Positions 7,259 to 16,251 of a DNA stretch of 64,000 nt are shown piece after piece. The translations under genes were made by a program, and so were the position numbers. This DNA is from Dechloromonas sp. UBA6271. Its GTDB lineage: Bacteria; Pseudomonadota; Gammaproteobacteria; Burkholderiales; Rhodocyclaceae. The DNA lies in assembly GCA_002440665.1 (NCBI GenBank), contig DJUX01000037.1, forward strand, positions 1 through 64,000, in the 5' to 3' direction. Position 1 is the first letter of the stretch. Every line of letters starts with the position of its first letter. Below the pieces are notes generated by a model, which was given only the letters and a program-made list of their open reading frames with translations, was not told the origin of the DNA and did no database searches.

Positions 7259-8173
7259 TCAGGCTCCGATTTGGGCAAGAGCTTGCGTATGGTGCTGGAC
7301 AATGCCGGCAGCGCCGAACCAGTAGCCGTCGACCAGGCCGCTGGCGCTCCAGTCCCGGCTGTCGACAGTAACCGCCGCACCTTGGCGGGCGGCATCGAAG
7401 GCGGCGATGATGGCGTTGATGTGCTGCTTCTGCGGGCTGATGCGGACGATATCGATGCCCATATGCAGCATGTCGGGGATTTCGTGCAGCAGGTTGTAGC
7501 TCTGCGCCGACATGGTCTGGATGCCGTTGATGGTCAGGAAATCCTGCCCCTCGCGCGTCTTCAGCGTCAGCCCCTCGGCGTGGTCGAGGCACTTGAACTG
7601 GCAGTCGTCCTTGTTCAGGTCGTAATGGCGGGCGGTGAAGCAGCGCGCCGAGAAGGCGAGCGGCAGCTTGCCGAAGGCGAAGACCTCGGTTTCGACGCCT
7701 TCCGGCCTGCTGCGGTGCAGGGTTTCGACCAGCGTGCGCGTCGCTTCGAGCGGCGGCACCCAGCGCTTCATGCCGTAGCGGGCGAAGCTGGTGAGGGTGG
7801 CCTCGTTGTAGATGTTCAGGTGCGGACCGGCGACGAAATTCTGCCCGTGGACGAGGTTGACCGCACCCAGGTCGTTGGCTTCAATCATGCAGCCGCGAAT
7901 GTCCGACAACTCGTCGATCAGGCGACGCAACGCCTTGAGGTCACTTTCCGATTCGAGCAGGGCCTGGGCCGAAACGACGACCTGCTTGCCGGCATCGCTG
8001 AGATCGCGGGCGAGGCCGATCCAGTCGGCGGTGCGCAGTTGCTGGCGGCGCGAGCAGACCACCTCGCCGACGTAGATGATGTCGAGCGCCGGGTTCTGTG
8101 CCATGTCGGCGTAGAACTCCATGACTTCGGCTTTCGGCCAGAAATAGAGCAGGGGTCCGAGCGAGAGTTTCAT
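7259..8173 (-). CDS. ubiV: UbiV, U32-family Fe-S protein for anaerobic ubiquinone synthesis
   Basis: A 304-residue peptidase-U32-like protein that acts as a heterodimer with UbiU. It hydroxylates the ubiquinone ring without O2, using prephenate as oxygen donor in E. coli. Four cysteines at 40, 178, 191 and 195 (VVCSRR and ARCFTARHYDLNKDDCQFKC) match the [4Fe-4S] ligand pattern of E. coli UbiV. It starts 13 bp after ubiU ends and is followed directly by ubiT. Expression is probably driven by the FNR-type promoter upstream of ubiU. Confidence 0.94.
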   Translation of the reverse strand: MKLSLGPLLYFWPKAEVMEFYADMAQNPALDIIYVGEVVCSRRQQLRTADWIGLARDLSDAGKQVVVSAQALLESESDLKALRRLIDELSDIRGCMIEANDLGAVNLVHGQNFVAGPHLNIYNEATLTSFARYGMKRWVPPLEATRTLVETLHRSRPEGVETEVFAFGKLPLAFSARCFTARHYDLNKDDCQFKCLDHAEGLTLKTREGQDFLTINGIQTMSAQSYNLLHEIPDMLHMGIDIVRISPQKQHINAIIAAFDAARQGAAVTVDSRDWSASGLVDGYWFGAAGIVQHHTQALAQIGA

Positions 8174-8186
8174 GCGACTTTTCCCT

Positions 8187-9194
8187 TTAGCGCCATGGCC
8201 GGCTGTAGGCGCCGAGCGTCGCCTGGCTGCCTTCGGAGACCTTGGCCAATTCGGCCTGCCAGGCCGGTTTCACGTGGAACCGCTCGTTGCCGTCGCGCAG
8301 TGAATCGAGGGCGGCGCGCAGCGTGCGGGTGACTTGGGTGACGTAGGCCGGGCTGCGTTGGCGACCTTCGACCTTGATGGCGCGGACGCCGATCTTGAGG
8401 ATCTCGGGCAGGATGGACAGCACGTTGAGACTGGTCGGCTCTTCCAGCGCGTAATAGGTTTCGCCTTCGACTTCGAAGCGGCCCTTGCACAGGGTCGGGT
8501 ATCCAGCCGGTTCGCTATCGGCGAAGCGGTCAATCAGGATGCCATTGAGGCGGGTTTCCATTTCACCGGGCTTTTTGTCCCACTTGACGTACTTGGCCGG
8601 CGAGCAGGCACCAACGGTATTCGGCGATTCGCCACAGGCGTAGGACGACAGCCAGCAACGCCCTTCGTTCATCACGCACAGGCTGCCGAAGCCGAAAACC
8701 TCGATTTCGACCGTGGTGTTCTTGATTACATGCTCGACCTGGGCCAGCGTCAGTACGCGCGGCAGTACGGCGCGGCGGATGCCGAATTCACGCTGGCAGA
8801 AATTGATTGCCTCGTAACTGGTCGCCGAGCCTTGTACCGAAAGGTGCAGGCGCTGCTGCGGGTGGCGGTGGACGGCATAGTCGAGCAGGCCGACATCGGC
8901 CAGGATGATGGCGTCCACGCCCTGGTCGACCGCGGCATCGACGGCCCTCTGCCAGTCGGCGACACGGCCGGCTTGGGCGAAGGTGTTGATCGCCAGCAGT
9001 ACCTCGCGGCCCTTGCCGTGGGCGTAGCGGATGCCATCGGCCATGGTCTTGGCGTCGAAGTTGAGACCGGCGAAATTGCGCGCGTTGGTGTCGTTCTTGA
9101 AGCCGAGATAAACGGCGTCAGCGCCGTTGTCGACGGCGGCTTTGAGTGCCGGCAGGCTGCCGGCCGGGCAGACGAGATCGGGCAGGAAACTCAT
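8187..9194 (-). CDS. ubiU: UbiU, U32-family Fe-S protein for anaerobic ubiquinone synthesis
   Basis: A 335-residue U32-family partner of UbiV. Cysteines at 173, 180, 197 and 236 keep exactly the spacing of the E. coli UbiU cluster ligands (169, 176, 193, 232). The N-terminus MSFLPDLVCPAGSLPALKAA is typical. The start at 9194 is preferred over an in-frame start at 9251 that would lie inside the FNR-like site. First gene of ubiUVT; with these genes the cell can make ubiquinone under denitrifying or anoxic conditions. Confidence 0.95.
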   Translation of the reverse strand: MSFLPDLVCPAGSLPALKAAVDNGADAVYLGFKNDTNARNFAGLNFDAKTMADGIRYAHGKGREVLLAINTFAQAGRVADWQRAVDAAVDQGVDAIILADVGLLDYAVHRHPQQRLHLSVQGSATSYEAINFCQREFGIRRAVLPRVLTLAQVEHVIKNTTVEIEVFGFGSLCVMNEGRCWLSSYACGESPNTVGACSPAKYVKWDKKPGEMETRLNGILIDRFADSEPAGYPTLCKGRFEVEGETYYALEEPTSLNVLSILPEILKIGVRAIKVEGRQRSPAYVTQVTRTLRAALDSLRDGNERFHVKPAWQAELAKVSEGSQATLGAYSRPWR

Positions 9195-9216
9195 GGGTAT
9201 CAGACCGGTAGGGTAA

Positions 9217-9264
9217 GCGGGGCAGTATAGCCAGCCGCCCGTCCCTGCCATTGATGCTGGTCAA
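9217..9264 (-). promoter_or_regulatory. FNR-activated (class II) promoter of ubiUVT
   Basis: Reading leftwards, TTGAC-CAGC-ATCAA (9264-9251) differs from the FNR consensus TTGAT-N4-ATCAA at one base. A -10 TATACT follows at 9229-9224. With a start about 7 bases beyond the -10 (near 9217), the site centre is about 40.5 bases upstream, the spacing of class II FNR promoters (-41.5). No good -35 is needed or seen. This fits oxygen-controlled expression of anaerobic ubiquinone synthesis. Confidence 0.8.
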
Positions 9265-9294
9265 ACAGCGGGCAGATTGCCGCTGTCCGCCGAG

Positions 9295-10296
9295 TCAGCG
9301 CAGGACGACGGTCGGCTTGTAGCCGACGGCGGCGCGGATCTTCTCGGCGACCCGGTCGGCGTCCGCCCGGCTGGCGTAGGGGCCGAGGTGCAGGCGATGG
9401 ATACCGCCACCCGGCTGCACCCGCATCGGCTCGGTCAGCCAGTCGAGTTCCCGGGTCAGGTGGTTTTTCAGGTTGTCGGCATTCTCGGCGTTGCTGAAGG
9501 CACCGAGTTGCAGATAAACCCCTTGCGCCGCGCCGCCATTGCCACTATCGCCGCCCATGCCGGCCATCGTTGCCGTCTGTACCGGCCGCTCCTCGAGCGC
9601 CATGCGCTTGGCGAGCAGTTCGATTTCATCCCGCTCGGCCGGTGCCGGCCGGGCCGGAGGTGCGACCTGCGCGTAGGCGGTGCCGGCCGGCTGGCCGGGA
9701 ACGATCGCTTCGACTTCGACCTGCCCGCTGCCGCCATTGATCAGGCCCAGCTTGTAGGCGGCGGTGTAGGAGAGGTCGATGACGCGGTCGGCGTGGAAGG
9801 GGCCGCGGTCGGTGATGCGGACGACAACCGTCTTGCCGCTCTGCACGCTGGTGACGCGGACGTAGGAGGGCAGGGCCAGGGTCGGGTGGGCAGCGGTCAT
9901 CGCGAACATGTCGTAGGGTTCGCCGATCGAGGTCTTCTGGCCGTGGAACTTCTTGCCGTACCAGCTGGCGATGCCGCGCACCTTGTAGGGTTTCACGGCG
10001 GTGTTCGGCACGTACTCCTTGCCGAGCACGACATAAGGTTTGGTTGCTGGCTTGTGCAACGGTTCCCACTTCGGCTCGGCGTCGGGAATGTCGTCGAGGC
10101 CGTCGGGAATGTCGTCCGCCGGGCCGTCGTCCTTGTAGAAGCCGCCACCGCGTTTCAGAACGGCGGTCGGTTTCTTGGTCGGGGTCTTGGAAACCCCCCC
10201 CTTTTGACCGTCGACCGCAGCATCCTGGCGCGGAGCACTGCCGCACGCCGCCAGCAGCAAGGCAGTGAGGGCGCAGGCGGCGAGGCGGATTCTCAT
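9295..10296 (-). CDS. rlpA: RlpA family septal/peripheral lipoprotein with SPOR domain
   Basis: A 333-residue outer-membrane lipoprotein and lytic-transglycosylase-like peptidoglycan enzyme. The lipobox LLAAC gives C18. A low-complexity linker is followed by the RlpA/DPBB domain (about 95-190) with GIASWYGKKFHGQKTSIGE and VRITDRGPFHADRVIDLS, containing the usual catalytic His/Asp. The last ~75 residues are a SPOR domain (QLGAFSNAENA ... LHLGPYASRADA) that binds denuded glycan. The ATG overlaps the rodA stop by 4 bp, so it is translationally coupled to the elongasome operon. Confidence 0.94.
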   Translation of the reverse strand: MRIRLAACALTALLLAACGSAPRQDAAVDGQKGGVSKTPTKKPTAVLKRGGGFYKDDGPADDIPDGLDDIPDAEPKWEPLHKPATKPYVVLGKEYVPNTAVKPYKVRGIASWYGKKFHGQKTSIGEPYDMFAMTAAHPTLALPSYVRVTSVQSGKTVVVRITDRGPFHADRVIDLSYTAAYKLGLINGGSGQVEVEAIVPGQPAGTAYAQVAPPARPAPAERDEIELLAKRMALEERPVQTATMAGMGGDSGNGGAAQGVYLQLGAFSNAENADNLKNHLTRELDWLTEPMRVQPGGGIHRLHLGPYASRADADRVAEKIRAAVGYKPTVVLR

Positions 10297-11405
10297 TTCT
10301 TCACCAGCATGCGGTGGGTGTGGATCGACATCAGGATGCCGATACCGGTGAACAGCGTGACCAGCGCGGTGCCGCCATAGCTCATGAAGGGCAGCGGGAC
10401 GCCGACCACCGGCAGGATGCCGCTGACCATGCCCATGTTGATGAAGGCGTAGGTGAAGAAACCGAGGGTGATGGCGCCGGCCAGCAGGCGCGAGAATTTG
10501 GTCGGCGCGGCGGCGGCGATCATCATGCCGCGCCCGATCAGCAGGGTGTAGAGGAAGACTAGCAGGCCGTTGCCGAGCAGGCCCCATTCCTCAGAGTAGA
10601 CGGCGAAGATGAAGTCGGTGTGCTTTTCCGGGATGAATTCGAGGTGGGTCTGGGTCCCGTTCAGGTAGCCCTTGCCGAACGGGCCGCCGGAACCGATGGC
10701 GATGGTCGCCTGGATGATGTGGTAGCCGGCCCCGAGCGGGTCGGTTGTGGGGTCGATCAGGGTCAGGATGCGCTTGCGCTGGTAGTCGTGCATCATTCCC
10801 CAGAGCAGCGGCGCAGCCGCGCCGGCGGTGGCGATCAGGCCGACGATGACTTTCCATGGCAGGCCGGCAAGGAAGATCACGAAGAAGCCGGCGCCGCCGA
10901 CCAGCAGCGCGGTGCCGAGGTCGGGCTGTTTGGCGATGAGGCCGAAAGGAACCGCCAGCAGCAGGGCGGCCACGATGAAATGTCGGGCGCGCAGCGTCGC
11001 CTCGTATTTGTGGAAGTACCACGCGAGCATCAGCGGCATCGCGATCTTCATGATTTCCGACGGCTGGATGCGCGTGAAACCGAGCGACAGCCAGCGCTTG
11101 GCGCCATTGACCTTGATTCCGAAGAGGAAGACGGCGACCAGCAGCAACAAGCCGAGCACGTAAAGCGGAATGGCGAAGCTCATCAGCTTCTGCGGCGGCA
11201 GGCGCGAGACGAACCACATGATGACCAGCGCGATGCCCATGTTGCCGGCTTGGGAGAGCATGCGATGGGAACTGTCGATGGTCGCCGAATTGACGGTCGC
11301 CAGCCCGACCGCCATGATCGCCAGCGTGATCAGCAACAGCGGGAAGTCAATGTGGGCGATCAGTTCGCGCGCCCCGCGCTTGAAGGTTCCGACGACGTCG
11401 ATCAT
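10293..11405 (-). CDS. rodA: RodA (MrdB), SEDS peptidoglycan glycosyltransferase
   Basis: A 370-residue SEDS-family integral membrane protein with about ten transmembrane helices. It polymerises lipid II glycan strands during side-wall growth, in complex with PBP2. Family hallmarks are visible: WLSLGFTRIQPSEIMKI, KQPDLGTALL with the catalytic-site Asp region, GSGGPFGKGYLNGTQT, FIPEKHTDFIFAVYSEEWG and the late PFMSYGGT. It overlaps mrdA upstream and rlpA downstream by 4 bp each. Confidence 0.96.
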   Translation of the reverse strand: MIDVVGTFKRGARELIAHIDFPLLLITLAIMAVGLATVNSATIDSSHRMLSQAGNMGIALVIMWFVSRLPPQKLMSFAIPLYVLGLLLLVAVFLFGIKVNGAKRWLSLGFTRIQPSEIMKIAMPLMLAWYFHKYEATLRARHFIVAALLLAVPFGLIAKQPDLGTALLVGGAGFFVIFLAGLPWKVIVGLIATAGAAAPLLWGMMHDYQRKRILTLIDPTTDPLGAGYHIIQATIAIGSGGPFGKGYLNGTQTHLEFIPEKHTDFIFAVYSEEWGLLGNGLLVFLYTLLIGRGMMIAAAAPTKFSRLLAGAITLGFFTYAFINMGMVSGILPVVGVPLPFMSYGGTALVTLFTGIGILMSIHTHRMLVKK

Positions 11406-13312
11406 TCTTCGTTGTCATCCTCGACGGCGGCGTCGTCCTCGCGGGCGGCACCGGCCGGCAGCTTGCCGAGCAGATAGTAGTCGAGCACCATGCGCGCGAT
11501 CGGGGCGGCCGACTGGGCACCGAAGCCACCGTTTTCGACGAGCACCGCCAGCGCGATCTTCGGCTTGTCGGCCGGCGCGTAGGCGATGAACAGTGCGTGG
11601 TCGCGCAGTTCCTTCTTGATTGCGGAAGCCTTGTAGTCGGCGCCCTTCAGCGAGTAGACCTGGGCCGTGCCGGTCTTGCCGGCGGTTTCGTAAGGCGCGC
11701 CGGCAAAGGCGCGGGTGCCGGTGCCTTCCTTGTTGACGCCAACCATGGCGCGGCGGATGACGTCGACGTTCTGCGCCTTCAGCTTGAGGTCGCGGATCGG
11801 CTGTGGCTCGACCGGGCGCTTCTCGCCAGTCTTGGCATCGACGATCTGGTTCACCAGGTGCGGCCGGAACATCACGCCGTTGTTGGCGACGACGGCAGTG
11901 GCCTGGGCCAGCTGGATTGGCGTATAGGCGTTGTAGCCCTGGCCGATACCGATCGAAATTGTTTCGCCGGCATACCACTTCTGTTGTTCCGGCTTCTTGA
12001 AGCGCTGCTTCTTCCACTCCTGCGAGGGCAGTACGCCCTTCGATTCACCCGAATCGTCCTTGCCGAGATCGACGCCAGTGCGCTGACCAAGTCCGAGCGA
12101 GCCCATGAACTTGGCGATGTTGTCGATCCCCATGTCGTTGGCCAGCATGTAGTAGTAGGTATCGCAGGAATGGACGATCGACTTGTACATGTCCACGCTG
12201 CCGTGTCCGCCCTTCTTGTCGTCGCGGAACTGGTGGTTACCGAAATTGAAGTAGCCGGGGTCGCTGATCGCCTGGTTGGGCGTCCGCTTGCCCATTTCCA
12301 GCGCCGCCAACGCCATGAAGGGCTTGAAGGTCGAACCCGGCGGATAGGCGCCGTTGATGGCGCGATTCACCATCGGCTTGCTCGGGTGCTCGTTGAGTTC
12401 CTTCCAGTTGTCCGGGGTGATGCCGTCGACGAAAAGGTTGGGGTCGTAGGTCGGTGTCGAAACCAGCGCCAGGATGCCACCGGTGTTCGGGTCGATGGCG
12501 ACCAGTGAGCCCTTGCGGTCGCCGAAGGCCTGTTCGGTGATTTCCTGCAGCCTGGCATCCAGGGTCAACTGCAGGTTGTTGCCGGAAACCGGCGGAATCC
12601 GTTTCAGACTGCGCAGGGCGCGGCCGCCGGAGTCGATCTCGACCTCCTCGTAGCCGGTTTCGCCGTGCAGTTCGAACTCGTAGTGCTGCTCCAGGCCAGT
12701 CTTGCCGATATGGTCGGTACCCTTGTAATTGGCCTGTTGCTCGGATTCCTCGATCCATTTAAGGTCGCGGTCGGTGATCCGCCCGATGTAGCCGATGGCG
12801 TGCGCGCCGATGGCGCCGAGCGGGTACTGGCGGAAGAGGCGGGCCTTGACCTCGACGCCCGGGAAGCGATAACGCTGGGCAGCGAAAATGGCCACTTCGG
12901 CGTCGCTCAGGCGGGTACGGATGGGAATCGATTCGAAATTCTTGGCTTCGTCCAGAAGGCGCTTGAAGCGCTTGCGATCCTTTGGCTGGATGTCGATCAG
13001 CTCGGCCAGCGCGTCGATTGTTTCTTCCAGGCGGCCGGTCTGCGACGGGGTAATTTCGAGCGTGAACGCCGAGTAGTTGCGGGCGAGGATGACGCCATTG
13101 CGGTCGGTGATGACGCCCCGGTTGGGCACGATCGGGATCAGCGCGATGCGGTTGTCCTCGGCGCGGGTGCGGTAGAAATCGTGCTGAACGACCTGCAGCC
13201 AGACGAAGCGCCCGATCAGCACGCCAAAGGCGAGCAGCACCAGTAGCGCCGCGATGCCGAGGCGGAAGCGGAAGCGGTCGAGGTCGCTGTCGGGGTTGTG
13301 GAAATCGCTCAT
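11402..13312 (-). CDS. mrdA: Penicillin-binding protein 2 (MrdA), elongasome transpeptidase
   Basis: A 636-residue class B PBP that cross-links peptidoglycan in the Rod complex. There is one N-terminal transmembrane helix (about 16-38), a pedestal/dimerisation domain, and a transpeptidase domain with nucleophile S327 in STFK, a SCD motif (SxD type of PBP2) and KTGTAQ. The acidic C-terminal tail ends EDDAAVEDDNEE. Length is normal. The stop overlaps the rodA start; mreD is 13 bp upstream. Confidence 0.96.
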   Translation of the reverse strand: MSDFHNPDSDLDRFRFRLGIAALLVLLAFGVLIGRFVWLQVVQHDFYRTRAEDNRIALIPIVPNRGVITDRNGVILARNYSAFTLEITPSQTGRLEETIDALAELIDIQPKDRKRFKRLLDEAKNFESIPIRTRLSDAEVAIFAAQRYRFPGVEVKARLFRQYPLGAIGAHAIGYIGRITDRDLKWIEESEQQANYKGTDHIGKTGLEQHYEFELHGETGYEEVEIDSGGRALRSLKRIPPVSGNNLQLTLDARLQEITEQAFGDRKGSLVAIDPNTGGILALVSTPTYDPNLFVDGITPDNWKELNEHPSKPMVNRAINGAYPPGSTFKPFMALAALEMGKRTPNQAISDPGYFNFGNHQFRDDKKGGHGSVDMYKSIVHSCDTYYYMLANDMGIDNIAKFMGSLGLGQRTGVDLGKDDSGESKGVLPSQEWKKQRFKKPEQQKWYAGETISIGIGQGYNAYTPIQLAQATAVVANNGVMFRPHLVNQIVDAKTGEKRPVEPQPIRDLKLKAQNVDVIRRAMVGVNKEGTGTRAFAGAPYETAGKTGTAQVYSLKGADYKASAIKKELRDHALFIAYAPADKPKIALAVLVENGGFGAQSAAPIARMVLDYYLLGKLPAGAAREDDAAVEDDNEE

Positions 13313-13325
13313 GGCCGAAAACCCG

Positions 13326-13847
13326 TCAGATCGGCCGGTCCGGGTTCTGCTCGACAGGCTGGTACTGCGGCAGAAGCAGGATGAAGGTGGCGGGAATCCA
13401 TAGCAGGCTGGCGACGAAGGGGCCGATGAAATAGCTCCAGCCGGGGAATTCGGCGCCGACCGCGAGGCGCATCAGGAGCTGGATCAGCTGCGTCAGCAGT
13501 AGCAGCGGCAGCACCTGCAAGGCCTGCTGGAGCAGCGGGAACCACAGCAGGCGGCGCGACTGCGAGGCCGAGAGGAAAGCCAGCAGCACGTAGGCGAAGC
13601 AGTGCTGGCCGAGCACCGAGCCGTCGGCGACGTCCATCAGCAGGCCGAGAATGAAGGCCCAGCCCATGCCGACGCGGCGAAATTCACGCACGCCCCAGAA
13701 GCACAGCACCAGCGCCACCCAGTCCGGCATGCCAGGCCAGTGGGCGGTCGGCAGCAAATTGAGGAGCAGCGCGACGATCAGGCTCAGGAAGATGAACCAG
13801 GGGCGGACCGGCAGCAGGATGCGCGAGGAGGAAAAGGTCGGTTGCAT
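13326..13847 (-). CDS. mreD: Rod shape-determining protein MreD
   Basis: A 173-residue polytopic membrane protein with five or six hydrophobic segments. It shares the MreD pattern of a conserved PPDWVALV-like turn (here GMPDWVALVLCFWGVREFRRVG) and VGMGWAFILGLLMDVADGSVLG. It sits between mreC (1-bp overlap) and mrdA, its standard place, and helps anchor MreB-MreC to the membrane. Confidence 0.92.
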   Translation of the reverse strand: MQPTFSSSRILLPVRPWFIFLSLIVALLLNLLPTAHWPGMPDWVALVLCFWGVREFRRVGMGWAFILGLLMDVADGSVLGQHCFAYVLLAFLSASQSRRLLWFPLLQQALQVLPLLLLTQLIQLLMRLAVGAEFPGWSYFIGPFVASLLWIPATFILLLPQYQPVEQNPDRPI

Positions 13848-14785
13848 CAGTTTCCTTTCGCCGCGCGCTTCTTCTTCGGGCGCACGCCGGGCTTGTCGCT
13901 GCCGTCGGTGCCTCGTCCCTGGGCGGCCGGCGGCGGAGGCGGCAGCGGCTGGCGCGGGTCGAGGATCATGACTTCGCCGAAATTCTCGACGCCGGCAATC
14001 GGCGCGGCGAAGATGCGGGCGAAGGAATAGGCGCCTTCGCGCTCGATATTGACTACTGTCGCGACCGGAAAGCCCTGCAGATAGACGCTGTCGAGGCCCG
14101 AGGTGACGAGTACGTCACCGACCTGGACATCGGCGTTGGCCGGCATGTAGCGCAGTTCGAGCTGGCCGTTGCCGAGGCCGAAGACGACCGAACGCTGCCC
14201 GGTGCGCACGATCTGCACCGGCACCGCCTGGTCCTTGTCGGTGATCAGCGTGATTTCGGTGGAGAACGGAAAGACGCGGGTGACCTGGCCAACCACGCCG
14301 GCTTCGTCGATGGCCGGCTGGCCGGCGACGATGCCCGATTGCTGGCCCTTGTCGACGATCACCTTGCGCGAGAAGGGGTCGCGGGCCGTGTACAGGATCT
14401 GCGCCACCTGGCCCTTGGCCTGCTCGCGCTCCTTGACCACTAGCAGCTTGCGCAGGCGCTCGTTCTCGGCTTCCAGTTGTTCCAGGCGCAGCAGGTTCGG
14501 CGCCGTATTGAGCTTGGCGTGCCGCAATTCGTCGTTCTCGCTTTGCAGCAAGCGCATGCCTTGCAGGTAATTGCGGGCGTAGTCGACAAGGCTGCCCGGC
14601 GTCTGGGCGACGCGCTGCACCGGGTCGACGACCAGCGCGACGCTTTGCCGGAGCAGGTCGAGGCTGCGGAAACGCAGGTCGACGACGAATATGGCCAGGG
14701 AAATCAGGATGTAAAAAGTCAGCAGGGCCAGCGGTGCTGGCCCTTGCTTGAAGAACGGCGGCGGGGCGTGGTCGATGCCGGCCAT
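13847..14785 (-). CDS. mreC: Rod shape-determining protein MreC
   Basis: A 312-residue inner-membrane protein with a short cytoplasmic N-terminus, one transmembrane helix (about 20-38), a coiled coil (about 75-115) and the two beta-barrel periplasmic domains. Typical segments are GQQSGIVAGQPAIDEAGVVG, TDKDQAVPVQIVRTGQRSV and VLVTSGLDSVYLQGFPVA. It activates PBP2. The C-terminal ~35 residues form a Pro-rich then Lys-rich tail (LPPPPPAAQGRG ... PKKKRAAKGN), a variable feature of the family. Confidence 0.95.
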   Translation of the reverse strand: MAGIDHAPPPFFKQGPAPLALLTFYILISLAIFVVDLRFRSLDLLRQSVALVVDPVQRVAQTPGSLVDYARNYLQGMRLLQSENDELRHAKLNTAPNLLRLEQLEAENERLRKLLVVKEREQAKGQVAQILYTARDPFSRKVIVDKGQQSGIVAGQPAIDEAGVVGQVTRVFPFSTEITLITDKDQAVPVQIVRTGQRSVVFGLGNGQLELRYMPANADVQVGDVLVTSGLDSVYLQGFPVATVVNIEREGAYSFARIFAAPIAGVENFGEVMILDPRQPLPPPPPAAQGRGTDGSDKPGVRPKKKRAAKGN

Positions 14786-14815
14786 CGCTCAATCCTGCCT
14801 TGCTGCGGTCAACGG

Positions 14816-15859
14816 TCAGTCCGAGGCAAAAATGCTGCCCAGCTTGTCCATTTTTTCCAGCGCCATGCCGCAACCGCGGGCGACGCAGGTCAGCGGCTCG
14901 TCGGCGACGATGACCGGCAGGCCGGTTTCTTCCATCAGCAGACGGTCGAGGTCGCGCAGCAAGGCGCCACCGCCGGTCAGCACCATGCCGCGTTCGGCGA
15001 TGTCGGCGCCGAGTTCGGGCGGAGTTTTTTCCAGCGCCGACTTGACGGCGGAAACGACCTGGTTGAGCGGGTCGGTCAGCGCTTCGAGGATTTCGTTGGA
15101 GGAAATCGTGAACTTGCGCGGAATGCCTTCGGCCTTGTTGATGCCGGAGACTTCCATTTCCTTGACCTCGGCGCCCGGGAAAGCGGAGCCGATGTGCTTC
15201 TTGATGTTTTCGGCGGTGTTCTCGCCGATCATCATGCCGTAGTTGCGGCTGATGTAATTGATGATCGCTTCGTCGAGCTTGTCGCCGCCGACGCGCACGG
15301 AGCCGGCATAGACCATGCCGCCAAGCGAGATGACGCCGACTTCGGTGGTGCCGCCGCCGATGTCGACGACCATCGAACCGGTCGCTTCGGAAACCGGCAG
15401 GCCGGCACCGATCGCAGCAGCCATCGGCTCCTCGATCAGGTAAACCTGGCTGGCGCCGGCGCCGAGGGCGGATTCGCGAATGGCGCGACGTTCAACCTGG
15501 GTCGAGCCGGAGGGCACGCAGATGATGATGCGCGGGCTTGGGCTGAACAGCTTGGAGTCGTGCACCTTCTTGATGAACTGCTTGAGCATCTGCTCGGTGA
15601 CGGTGAAGTCGGCGATCACGCCGTCCTTCATCGGGCGGATGACGGTGATGCTGCCGGGGGCCTTGCCAAGCATTTCCTTGGCTTCCTTGCCGACGGCCTG
15701 GATGGATTTTTTGGCGTTGGGGCCGCCTTCGAGGCGAATGGCGACGACTGACGGCTCGTCGAGGACAATGCCGCGGCCGCGCACATAGATGAGCGTATTG
15801 GCCGTGCCGAGGTCGATGGCGAGATCGTTGGAAAAGTATTTGCTGAGAAAACCGAACAT
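14816..15859 (-). CDS. mreB: Actin-like rod shape protein MreB
   Basis: A 347-residue bacterial actin. The ATPase signatures are intact: DLGTANTLIYV near residue 16, VVDIGGGTTEVGVISLGG in the middle and LTGGGALLRDLDRLL near the C-terminus. It polymerises at the inner membrane and orients the Rod complex made by the five genes downstream. First gene of the mreBCD-mrdA-rodA-rlpA operon and divergent from gatCAB. GGAG lies upstream of the ATG. Confidence 0.98.
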   Translation of the reverse strand: MFGFLSKYFSNDLAIDLGTANTLIYVRGRGIVLDEPSVVAIRLEGGPNAKKSIQAVGKEAKEMLGKAPGSITVIRPMKDGVIADFTVTEQMLKQFIKKVHDSKLFSPSPRIIICVPSGSTQVERRAIRESALGAGASQVYLIEEPMAAAIGAGLPVSEATGSMVVDIGGGTTEVGVISLGGMVYAGSVRVGGDKLDEAIINYISRNYGMMIGENTAENIKKHIGSAFPGAEVKEMEVSGINKAEGIPRKFTISSNEILEALTDPLNQVVSAVKSALEKTPPELGADIAERGMVLTGGGALLRDLDRLLMEETGLPVIVADEPLTCVARGCGMALEKMDKLGSIFASD

Positions 15860-15928
15860 CTATAGCTCCGCGTGTGGGGGGGTGCGGTAGGGAAAACTTT
15901 TATGATACCTTATAACGCTTTCCATTTT

Positions 15929-15955
15929 AAGACTTTGTGCACTGCAAAAAGTCTT
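15929..15955. other. 8-bp inverted repeat between mreB and gatC
   Basis: AAGACTTT (15929-15936) and AAAGTCTT (15948-15955) form a perfect inverted repeat 9 bp before the gatC ATG and 70 bp from the mreB ATG. It could be a hairpin in the gatC leader, hiding its RBS region, or a protein-binding site in the divergent promoter region. No known regulator is recognised. Confidence 0.45.
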
Positions 15956-15963
15956 TGCTCGCC

Positions 15964-16251
15964 ATGTCGCTCACACTAGAACAGGTTCAGCGCATCGCCC
16001 ATCTCGCCCGCATCGAGATCAGCGAAACCGAAGCCCGGACCACGCAAAGCCACCTCAATGGCATCTTCCAGCTGATCGAGCAGATGCAGGCGGTCGATAC
16101 CACGGGCGTCGAGCCGATGGCGCATGCCCAGGACCTCAGCCAGCGCCTGCGCGACGATGTGGTGACCGAAGAAGATCGCCGCGCCGCCTACCAGGCGGTG
16201 GCGCCGGAAACCGAGGCCGGCCTCTATCTCGTGCCCAAGGTGATCGAATGA
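15964..16251 (+). CDS. gatC: Asp-tRNA(Asn)/Glu-tRNA(Gln) amidotransferase subunit C
   Basis: A 95-residue GatC that stabilises the GatA-GatB interface during transamidation of Glu-tRNA(Gln) or Asp-tRNA(Asn). The N-terminus SLTLEQVQRIAHLARIEIS and the C-terminal VAPETEAGLYLVPKVIE are family-typical. The ATG at 15964 gives the normal length; a start 27 bp upstream would add MHCKKSLLA and lie inside the inverted repeat. Its stop overlaps gatA by 4 bp. Confidence 0.95.
   Translation: MSLTLEQVQRIAHLARIEISETEARTTQSHLNGIFQLIEQMQAVDTTGVEPMAHAQDLSQRLRDDVVTEEDRRAAYQAVAPETEAGLYLVPKVIE

Noticed and set aside
8920..8945. GGTCGACCGC strings in ubiU, ampG, gatA and the LPS genes as further copies of the interspersed motif
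   Set aside because: They lack the TTGCGG left end or the A-rich/AATTTC right part and follow conserved protein codons, so they are probably chance.
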